Assembly: GCA_007120485.1 (NCBI GenBank)
Contig: SKNP01000495.1
Coordinates: 1 to 8,163, forward strand
From: Nitriliruptoraceae bacterium
GTDB lineage: Bacteria; Actinomycetota; Nitriliruptoria; Nitriliruptorales; Nitriliruptoraceae
Reading direction: 5' to 3'
DNA: 8,163 bases
Below are positions 1 through 5,453 of this stretch, piece after piece. The stretch's first letter is position 1, and each line of letters opens with the position of its first letter. Position numbers and translations under genes: made by a program. The notes under the pieces are model-generated. The model saw only the letters and a program-made list of their open reading frames with translations. It had not been told where the DNA came from and did not search any database.

Positions 1-116
1 CCGCCCGACTGACGGGGTCTGCGCGTCGCCGCGTGAAGGGCAGCAGCACGTCCTCCCGACGGACGCGCCCCGAGGGTCGACCGCTACGTTTGGCTGCGCG
101 TACCGGCGATCCAGGT

Positions 117-122
117 GGGAGG
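117..122 (+). promoter_or_regulatory. Shine-Dalgarno site of the DUF3159 gene
   Basis: GGGAGG lies 8 nt before the ATG at 131. This decides the start, because a GTG at 122 in the same frame would overlap the ribosome-binding site itself. A further in-frame ATG at 146 has no comparable site. Confidence 0.6.
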
Positions 123-130
123 TGCTGCCG

Positions 131-868
131 ATGGAGCACGACCCCATGGCACGCGGCGATCCGCACGATCACCTCCCCGGTGCCACCAGGCCAGGTGAGC
201 AGGAACCCCCGACCCGGGCGGCGCAGGCTGAGGTTGGCGCACCGCCAGGCACCGTCGAGGAGGCCGTCCGTTCCCAGCTCGCGGCGATGTTCGGCGGTGT
301 CCGCGGAGGTCTCGAGGTCACCGTGCCGCTGGCGGCGTTCGCGCTGGCCTACGTCGTCACGGAGGAGCTGGAACCCTCGCTGATCGCCGGTGGTTCCGTG
401 GCGCTCGTCCTGCTGGTCGTTCGGCTCGTGCAGCGGTCGACCAAGCAGTTCGTCGTCAACGGGATCGTCGCGATCGGTGTCGGTGCCGTCCTCGCGTCGA
501 TCACCGGCCAGGCCGAGGACGTGTTCCTGCCCAACATCGTCCAGCGCGGGGCGTTCGCGCTGCTCCTGTTGTGCTCGTGGCTGGTCCGTCGTCCGCTGCT
601 GGGGTTCGCGGTCGGCTGGGCGCTCGACGACACCAGCGCGATGCGTTCCGACCGCGGGGTGCTGCGCGTGGCGGATCGGCTGACCCTGATCATGCTGGCG
701 CCCCCGGCGATCCGGACCGCGGTCGAGCTGCCGCTGTACCTCGGGGGCGAGGTCGGGTGGCTGGGTATCGCCCGGCTTGCGCTGGGTTGGCCGCTGAGCG
801 CGATCGCGTTCGGCCTCGCGGCGATGCTGCTGGCTCGCGGCCGCACCCCGTTCGCTCCGGTGGCTTGA
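131..868 (+). CDS. DUF3159 family multi-pass membrane protein
   Basis: Predicted 245-residue integral membrane protein of the actinobacterial DUF3159 family, whose function is not known. Residues 1-55 are a hydrophilic, Pro/Glu-rich cytoplasmic-looking leader. The family-like body starts near residue 50 with AAMFGGVRGGLEVTVP. Hydrophobic segments lie at about 62-78, 83-100, 107-124, 138-152, 155-164 and 208-235. The stretch GQAEDVFLPN (126-135) followed by a hydrophobic run and LVRRPLLG (151-158) is the most recognisable family signature. A second hallmark is the end AVELPLYL...LALGWPL (197-222). ATG 131 was chosen because GGGAGG sits 8 nt upstream. The frame is open back to the left edge of the window, so a longer N-terminus cannot be excluded but would be unusual for the family. 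A TGA at 10-12 in another frame could be the end of an upstream gene, but too little is visible to call it. The stop codon lies inside the first unit of a 23-bp tandem repeat. Confidence 0.85.
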   Translation: MEHDPMARGDPHDHLPGATRPGEQEPPTRAAQAEVGAPPGTVEEAVRSQLAAMFGGVRGGLEVTVPLAAFALAYVVTEELEPSLIAGGSVALVLLVVRLVQRSTKQFVVNGIVAIGVGAVLASITGQAEDVFLPNIVQRGAFALLLLCSWLVRRPLLGFAVGWALDDTSAMRSDRGVLRVADRLTLIMLAPPAIRTAVELPLYLGGEVGWLGIARLALGWPLSAIAFGLAAMLLARGRTPFAPVA

Positions 869-948
869 CGCGCCGCGGGCCGGTGGCCTGACACGCCGCG
901 TGTCGGTGGCTCGACCCGCAGCGGGCCGGTGGCCTGGCCCGCCGCGTG
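857..948 (+). repeat. Four imperfect 23-bp tandem repeats at a gene end
   Basis: Units start at 857, 880, 903 and 926, each opening with (C/T)CGGTGGC and ending in CG-GGG or CG-GTG. Endings alternate (GGG, GTG, GGG, GTG), suggesting a 46-bp dimer that was duplicated. The first unit contains the stop codon of the DUF3159 gene, and the second also carries a TGA. Unit 2 forms the inverted repeat GACAC-gccgc-GTGTC (890-904). There is no T-run after it, so a terminator role is possible but unproven. Confidence 0.8.
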
Positions 949-1053
949 AGGCCGTATGGGGTGTGCGCTGGGCGGTCCCTCGTGCCCGACGTGCGACTCG
1001 GACCTCAACGACGGCCGCCCCCATGCCGATGGACGGGAGACCGGTGCCGTGTG

Positions 1054-1088
1054 ACCACTGTAAGTAGTCATTGACTACTTAGAGTGGT
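1054..1088. promoter_or_regulatory. Near-perfect 35-bp palindrome, likely operator
   Basis: Two 17-nt arms flank a single central T at 1071. Left arm 1054-1070 is ACCACTGTAAGTAGTCA and right arm 1072-1088 is TGACTACTTAGAGTGGT. They are exact reverse complements at 16 of 17 positions, with one G:G mismatch (1060/1082). The AT-rich core stands out sharply from the surrounding GC-rich DNA. The site lies 58 bp upstream of the protease start and overlaps the best promoter candidate. The geometry suits a dimeric repressor of the MarR, TetR or PadR kind, but no such regulator gene is in the window. The alternative is an RNA hairpin terminating the upstream gene, although no U-tract follows. Confidence 0.65.
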
Positions 1089-1093
1089 ATCGT
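1065..1093 (+). promoter_or_regulatory. Candidate extended -10 promoter of the protease operon
   Basis: TATCGT at 1088-1093 fits the actinobacterial TANNNT -10 pattern and is preceded by TGG (1085-1087), an extended -10 element. A weak -35 (TAGTCA, 1065-1070) sits 17 nt upstream. Transcription would begin near 1100 and give a leader of about 45 nt, carrying a GAGGG Shine-Dalgarno at 1134-1138. The -35 and spacer lie within the 35-bp palindrome, so a protein bound there would block RNA polymerase. The promoter is inferred from sequence only. Confidence 0.4.
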
Positions 1094-1145
1094 TCGTCGC
1101 CGGAGACGGGCGGCGAACGCCGCGACGGACAGCGAGGGCGAGCCG

Positions 1146-2969
1146 ATGGCGACAACGCGAACCTGGACGGGATGGCTCGCCACGCTGCTGCTGCTCGGGG
1201 CCGCGGTGGTCCCCGTGGGGCCCGCGGTCGCCGACGAGCCCGACGCGGTCATCGTGTGGGGTGACTCGAGCGACGCCGCGGCGGACGCGGTCGACGGCCT
1301 CGGTGGCGAGGTCACCACCACGCTGCCGTTGATCGGCGCCGTCGCTGCGGACCTCGACGCCGCGGCGGTGCGGACCCTGGAGGGATCGACCGACCTGCAG
1401 GTCGTCCCGGATCGTCCGTTGGAGTTCCAGTCGAACGGCGACACCGGGTCGGAGCCGACCTCCAGCGATCGCCTGCAGCTCGATGGGTCGAGCCCGCCTG
1501 ACCACTGGTCGATGGAGACCGGCGGGGGTGTCGGCGTCGCGCTGATCGACACCGGCGTCGACGAGCACGATGACCTCGAGGGCCGTGTCTACCGCCACGA
1601 TCTGACCGAAGATGGTGGCGAGGGCTACGACGAGTACGGGCACGGGACGTTCATGGCCGGCCTGATCGCCGGTGACGGCACGTCCGGTTCGGGCGGGCCA
1701 ACCGGTCTGGCTCCCGGCGCGAACGTGATCTCGGTCAAGGTCGCGGATGGATCCGGCGCGACGTCGCTCTCGCGGGTCCTGGAGGCGATCGGCTGGGTGA
1801 TCGTGAACCAGGACGAGTACGGCATCCGGGTGCTCAACCTCTCGATCGGTGTTCCGACCTCCGTCTCCCCGCAGGCGGACCCGCTGGTCGCGGCGGTGCA
1901 GACCGCGTGGGCCTCCGGCATCACCGTCGTCGCCGCCGCCGGCAACGAGGGCGAGGCTTCGGGGAACCGGGACGGTGACGTCGAGGCCGACGGTAAGGGC
2001 AACGGCAACGGGGCTGGCCAGGCCAACGGCAACGGCCAGGGGCAGGTCACCTCGCCGGGCCGCGACCCGTACGCGATCACCGTCGGTTCGTTGTACTCCG
2101 ACCAGGCAGCGGTGGGCGAGTTCGAGGTCCCCGCCTGGTCCAGCCAGGGCCGCGTGACCAGCACGGACAAACCCGAGCTGCTCGCCCCCGGGACCAGCGT
2201 GGTGTCCCTACGGGCGACCGGCTCCTCGGTCGATGAAGACCACCCCGACGCTCGGGTCGACGACCACTACTTCCGGGGTACGGGCACCTCGATGTCCGCG
2301 GCTCTGGTCTCCGGCGCGGCGGCCGCGTTGCTCGAGATGCGAGGGTTCGCCACGCCCGATGACGTCAAGGGCGCGTTGGTGAGCGGCGGCCACCCGGTGG
2401 ATGGCGCGCAGGGTCGTGCACTCGACCTGGCGCAGGCCGACGAGATCGGGCCGGACCAGGCCTGGCGTCAGCAGCACCCGACCAGCTTCGTCGCGCCGCC
2501 CGGCGAGTCGAGCAACCGCATGCCCTGGGCTGCCGACGACGCCCCCACGGTGGAGGAGACCTGGCAGCGCGTCCGGTGGATGGATGGCGACTGGCAGCGC
2601 GTCCGGTGGATGGATGGTGAGTGGCAGCGGGTCCGCTGGATGAGCGACGGTGACTGGCAACGGGTCCGGTGGATGGACGACAGCTTCCAGCGGGTGCGCT
2701 GGATGGACGATGGTGACTGGCAGCGGGTCCGGTGGATGGACGCGAGCTTCCAGCGGGTCCGGTGGATGGACGACAACTTCGCCCGCGTCCGGTGGATGGA
2801 TGACGGCCAGTGGGCCCGGGTCCGCTGGATGGATGGCGACTGGCAGCGGGTCCGGTGGATGGACAGCGACTGGCAGCGCGTCCGCTGGATGGACGACGCC
2901 TGGCCTGACGCGGCCTGGAGCGCCGCCGGCTGGGGTGACTCACCGCGGTCCGATCCACCCGCGCCATGA
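1146..2969 (+). CDS. Secreted subtilisin-like S8 serine protease with RVRWMD repeats
   Basis: Predicted 607-residue exported serine endopeptidase of family S8. Residues 1-29 are a Sec-type signal peptide (hydrophobic LATLLLLGAAVVPVGPAVA, cleavage likely after AVA). Residues about 33-93 resemble an I9-like inhibitory propeptide. The catalytic domain spans about 118-430. The triad is intact: Asp135 in ALIDTGVD, His166 in YGHGT and Ser382 in GTSMS. The oxyanion Asn267 is in AAAGN and is followed by a Gly/Asn/Gln-rich insertion (about 271-300). After a linker (430-472) come 11 tandem units of (W/F)(Q/A)RVRWM(D/S) at 473-583, then a short W/A-rich tail ending in prolines. I see no LPXTG anchor and no TM segment at the C-terminus. 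ATG 1146 has GAGGG (1134-1138) 7 nt upstream, and the signal peptide follows directly. The stop overlaps the start of the kinase gene (ATGA), so the two are translationally coupled. The catalytic class is secure, but the substrate and the role of the repeats are unknown. Confidence 0.93.
   Translation: MATTRTWTGWLATLLLLGAAVVPVGPAVADEPDAVIVWGDSSDAAADAVDGLGGEVTTTLPLIGAVAADLDAAAVRTLEGSTDLQVVPDRPLEFQSNGDTGSEPTSSDRLQLDGSSPPDHWSMETGGGVGVALIDTGVDEHDDLEGRVYRHDLTEDGGEGYDEYGHGTFMAGLIAGDGTSGSGGPTGLAPGANVISVKVADGSGATSLSRVLEAIGWVIVNQDEYGIRVLNLSIGVPTSVSPQADPLVAAVQTAWASGITVVAAAGNEGEASGNRDGDVEADGKGNGNGAGQANGNGQGQVTSPGRDPYAITVGSLYSDQAAVGEFEVPAWSSQGRVTSTDKPELLAPGTSVVSLRATGSSVDEDHPDARVDDHYFRGTGTSMSAALVSGAAAALLEMRGFATPDDVKGALVSGGHPVDGAQGRALDLAQADEIGPDQAWRQQHPTSFVAPPGESSNRMPWAADDAPTVEETWQRVRWMDGDWQRVRWMDGEWQRVRWMSDGDWQRVRWMDDSFQRVRWMDDGDWQRVRWMDASFQRVRWMDDNFARVRWMDDGQWARVRWMDGDWQRVRWMDSDWQRVRWMDDAWPDAAWSAAGWGDSPRSDPPAP
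2562..2894 (+). repeat. Coding tandem repeat, 11 units of WQRVRWMD type
   Basis: Eleven units begin at protein residues 473, 483, 493, 504, 514, 525, 535, 545, 556, 566 and 576, giving a period of 10 or 11 residues (30 or 33 bp). RVRWM is invariant in all 11 units. The first position is W (8) or F (3), the second is Q (9) or A (2), and the last is D (10) or S (1). The linker of two or three residues is rich in D, G, S and N. Arg codons alternate between CGC and CGG and one Val codon differs (GTG in unit 5). The DNA has therefore drifted while the peptide has not, which indicates selection on the protein sequence. Confidence 0.95.
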
Positions 2970-4972
2970 ACCGAAGCATCGCCGTGCTCGGCGCCGCGCA
3001 GATCGTTGCGGCGTCGATCGCGGTGTCGTCGGTGCTGTGGTCCTCGGACCGCGTCTTCCAGACGACCGCATGGACGTTCGCGCTGTTCACCGCAGCGCTG
3101 CTGCTGCTGACGCTCCTGCCGCCGATCTACATCGAACTGCGACGGCACGGCAGCTGGATCACCCCCGCGGACGGCGCGTTCGTCATCGGCCTGTTCGTCC
3201 TGGGACCGCTGGGTTTCGTCCTGGCGGTCGCGCTCGCCGAGGTGGTCGTGACCCTGCGGGTCCGCCAGCCGATCATCAAGCGCGTGTTCAACCTGATCAC
3301 GATGGTGGCCGGCTCCGCGGTCGGTGCCGCCGTCTTCGGTGCGTTCGGACGGAGCGACCCCCTCGACCCGGTGGCGTGGCTCGGCGCGTTCCTCGCGCTG
3401 TCGGTGATCGCGGCCTGGGACGTGCTCGTCGGGGCGCTGGTCCTCGCGATCTCCGAGCGTGAGCCCATCACCAGCACGATGCGCAGCCTCGCGCCGGCGG
3501 TCGCCGTCAACCTCGTCGTGGCCGCACCCCTCGGGCTCATCGCGTTGCTGCTGCTGGCCCAGACCGGCCCCGGCGTGCTGCTGATCGCGCCGGTCATGCT
3601 GGTGCTGCACGCCAGTGCCCGCGCGCTCTCGCGGCAGCAGACCGAGCGTGACCGCTTCCAGCAGCTCTACACCGCCTCATCGAACCTGGCCCAACTGGTC
3701 GGGGTGTCGGACATGCTCACGTTGGTCGCGCGCGAGGCTCGGACGATCGAGACCGGCACCGCGGCGGTGGCCTGCATCGTCCACGATGACGGCAGCGTCG
3801 ATGCGATGTTCGTCGACGACGACGGTGCGTCGCGTGCGGCACCATCGCTGTCGCGGGCGGTGCTGTCGGTGGCCGACGGCGACCAGGGTCAGGCGGCCGC
3901 CGGCCCACTGTCACGGACGCTGCGACGCGACCTGCCAGCGTTCGCGACCATGAACTGGGCGTCACGTGCAATCGACGACACCGGTCGGCTCATCGTCGTG
4001 GTGTTCCGGGACTTCACCGCGGATGGCAACGAAGGGCATCGCTCGAAGGTGCTCGCGGCGTTCGTCTCCCATGCGGCCTCGACCCTCGCGAACGTTCGCC
4101 TCCACGTCGAGGTCCAGCGTGCGCTCGAGCAGGAGCGGCTGCTCAATGAACAGAAGGGCGAGTTCGTCGCCACGGTCTCCCACGAGCTGCGGACCCCGCT
4201 GGCGTCGATGTCCGGGGCGATGCAGACCCTGCGACGGCTCGGGAAGCGCGTCCCGGAGACCGATCGGGACGAGCTGGTCGGACTGGCGCTCGAGCAGGGG
4301 GACCGCTTGAAGGCGCTGATCGAGGACCTGTTGGTCGTCGCTGCCGCCGACCACCACGGGCTGGAGGTGCCGCAGGCGCCCGTCCGGCTCCCGGACCTGG
4401 TCGACAGCCTGCAGCGGGAGTTCGCGCCGAGGTTGACGGACGGGCTGCGGACCCACCTCGACGTCGACGTCACCACGGTCCTCAGCAACGAGGACAAGCT
4501 CCGCCGGATCCTGTCGAACCTGCTCGAGAACGCGCGCAAGTACGCACCGGACGCGACGGTCGAACTCGGCATCTCCTCACGGGACGGGCAGCTCGACGTG
4601 GCGGTGAGCGACGACGGCCCCGGCATCCCCGAGGACCAACGCGAGCGCATCTTCGAGCGGTTCGTGCAGCTCGATCAGTCGTCAACGCGGCAACAGGGCG
4701 GGACCGGTCTGGGGCTGCACCTGAGCCGGCAACTAGCTCACAAGCTCGGTGGTGAGCTCTGGGCCGAAGCCGCTGACGGTGGGGGCGCCCGGTTCGTGCT
4801 GCGGCTGCCGCTGGTCGCGGTCGACGGTCCGCTGCACGGCCAGGCGGAGGTCGGTGCGCCGCCAACGCACGACCACTTCAGTGCACGGTACGGACGGTCG
4901 ACCTCGATACAGACGAACCCCACGAGGTTGGACGGGCACGTCCTGACCGCAGGGAGACGCGATGGTCGCTGA
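2966..4972 (+). CDS. Membrane-bound sensor histidine kinase
   Basis: Predicted 668-residue two-component sensor kinase. Residues 1-218 are a multi-pass membrane domain with hydrophobic segments near 5-25, 34-55, 70-97, 107-127, 136-162 and 176-215, of the kind also seen in front of actinobacterial GGDEF or HD-GYP proteins. No large extracellular loop is visible, so it probably senses the membrane itself or a small ligand. Residues about 228-375 look GAF-like, and a helical linker (380-398) follows. The HisKA domain carries the phosphoacceptor His406 in FVATVSHELRTPL. The ATPase domain has the N box (NLLENARKY, 518-526), the G1 motif (DDGPGIP, 549-555), the F box (RIFERF, 561-566) and the G2 motif (GGTGLGL, 578-584). 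All are intact, so the kinase should be active. A polar tail of about 50 residues (618-668) after the ATPase fold matches no domain I know. The start overlaps the protease stop by 4 nt with no strong Shine-Dalgarno, so translation likely depends on coupling. The partner is probably the receiver protein that follows. Confidence 0.92.
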   Translation: MNRSIAVLGAAQIVAASIAVSSVLWSSDRVFQTTAWTFALFTAALLLLTLLPPIYIELRRHGSWITPADGAFVIGLFVLGPLGFVLAVALAEVVVTLRVRQPIIKRVFNLITMVAGSAVGAAVFGAFGRSDPLDPVAWLGAFLALSVIAAWDVLVGALVLAISEREPITSTMRSLAPAVAVNLVVAAPLGLIALLLLAQTGPGVLLIAPVMLVLHASARALSRQQTERDRFQQLYTASSNLAQLVGVSDMLTLVAREARTIETGTAAVACIVHDDGSVDAMFVDDDGASRAAPSLSRAVLSVADGDQGQAAAGPLSRTLRRDLPAFATMNWASRAIDDTGRLIVVVFRDFTADGNEGHRSKVLAAFVSHAASTLANVRLHVEVQRALEQERLLNEQKGEFVATVSHELRTPLASMSGAMQTLRRLGKRVPETDRDELVGLALEQGDRLKALIEDLLVVAAADHHGLEVPQAPVRLPDLVDSLQREFAPRLTDGLRTHLDVDVTTVLSNEDKLRRILSNLLENARKYAPDATVELGISSRDGQLDVAVSDDGPGIPEDQRERIFERFVQLDQSSTRQQGGTGLGLHLSRQLAHKLGGELWAEAADGGGARFVLRLPLVAVDGPLHGQAEVGAPPTHDHFSARYGRSTSIQTNPTRLDGHVLTAGRRDGR

Positions 4973-5004
4973 CGGACCGCAGGGAGACGCGATGGTCGCC
5001 GATG
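4945..5004 (+). repeat. 30-bp tandem duplication carrying RBS and start codon
   Basis: Copy 1 is 4945-4974 and copy 2 is 4975-5004. The first 25 bases are identical and only 2 of the last 5 differ. Each copy contains AGGGAG followed five nt later by ATG (4962 and 4992). The T at 4970 in copy 1 makes the TGA stop of the kinase gene, while copy 2 has C there. A degenerate third copy seems to follow (CAGGAGACG at 5011-5019). Confidence 0.85.
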
Positions 5005-5414
5005 GACATCCAGGAGACGTGGACACCGCCGGCCAGGGGGTGATCCGACGCATCCTGGTCGTCGACGACGACCCTGGGATCCGCCGGGTCCTCACCTACA
5101 ACCTCAGCGCCGAGGGCTTCGACGTCGAAGCGGTCGAGGACGGCTACCAGGTCCCGGGCGCCATCGGGTCGTTCGGTCCCGACCTGCTGATCCTCGACGT
5201 GATGATGCCGGGTCGAGACGGGCTCGAGGTGCTGTCCGACCTCCGCTCGCGGGAGCCAACGCGGTCGATCCCCGTCATCCTGCTGACCGCGAAGGCCACC
5301 GACGAAGAGGTCTGGGCGGGGTGGCAAGCTGGCGCGGATTACTACGTCACCAAGCCGTTCGACCTCGACGAGATCCTCAGCTTCGTGGAGTACCTGTCCC
5401 TCCAGATCGTCTAG
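4962..5414 (+). CDS. Single-domain response regulator (CheY-like receiver)
   Basis: Predicted 150-residue cytoplasmic receiver with no DNA-binding or enzymatic output domain. Hallmarks of the REC fold are complete: acidic pocket Asp35/Asp36 in ILVVDDD, phosphoacceptor Asp79 in LLILDVMMPG, switch Thr109 in ILLTA, Tyr128 and Lys131 in YYVTKPF. The fold ends at about residue 148, just before the stop. The first 27 residues are not part of the fold and derive from a tandem repeat (MVADGPQGDA, MVADGHPGDV). ATG 4962 and ATG 4992 have identical AGGGAG sites and are in frame, and GTG 5040 would give a start directly at the fold. I report the longest form, which overlaps the kinase by 11 nt and could be translationally coupled. 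The start is therefore uncertain. Position suggests it accepts phosphate from the kinase and acts in a phosphorelay or by protein-protein contact, which is inference. Confidence 0.88.
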   Translation: MVADGPQGDAMVADGHPGDVDTAGQGVIRRILVVDDDPGIRRVLTYNLSAEGFDVEAVEDGYQVPGAIGSFGPDLLILDVMMPGRDGLEVLSDLRSREPTRSIPVILLTAKATDEEVWAGWQAGADYYVTKPFDLDEILSFVEYLSLQIV

Positions 5415-5416
5415 CG

Positions 5417-5432
5417 GCCCACGTCGGTGGGC
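5417..5432. terminator. GC-rich hairpin between convergent genes
   Basis: The inverted repeat GCCCAC-gtcg-GTGGGC forms a 6-bp stem with a 4-nt loop, starting 3 nt after the response regulator stop. It lies in the 39-bp gap between two convergent genes and could serve both strands. No T-run follows on either side, as is common for proposed terminators in very GC-rich genomes, so activity is uncertain. Confidence 0.4.
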
Positions 5433-5453
5433 GAGCTCCACGGGCGACGCCGG

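Noticed and set aside
857..948. Tandem repeats as a CRISPR array
   Set aside because: The 23-bp units abut with no spacers, and there are no cas genes nearby.
956..1054. Short + strand frame, 32 residues with a CPTC motif
   Set aside because: Ends at the palindrome and has only a weak upstream GTGAGG. There is no domain match I recognise, and it could be chance. It would need conservation or ribosome profiling to be accepted.
349..1071. Open - strand frame opposite the DUF3159 gene
   Set aside because: Ser/Arg/Thr-rich antisense shadow that crosses the tandem repeats. The + strand protein has clear membrane segments and family motifs.
1071..1085. TTGACT as a -35 box paired with TAGAGT as a -10
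   Set aside because: The spacing is only 3 nt, and pairing TTGACT with TATCGT leaves 11 nt, both too short. The extended -10 at 1085-1093 explains the site better.
2468..3610. Open - strand frame of 380 codons with repeated Arg/Cys/Ser units
   Set aside because: Its repeats are simply the antisense reading of the protease RVRWMD repeats, and it runs on into the kinase gene. No family resemblance and no ribosome-binding site.
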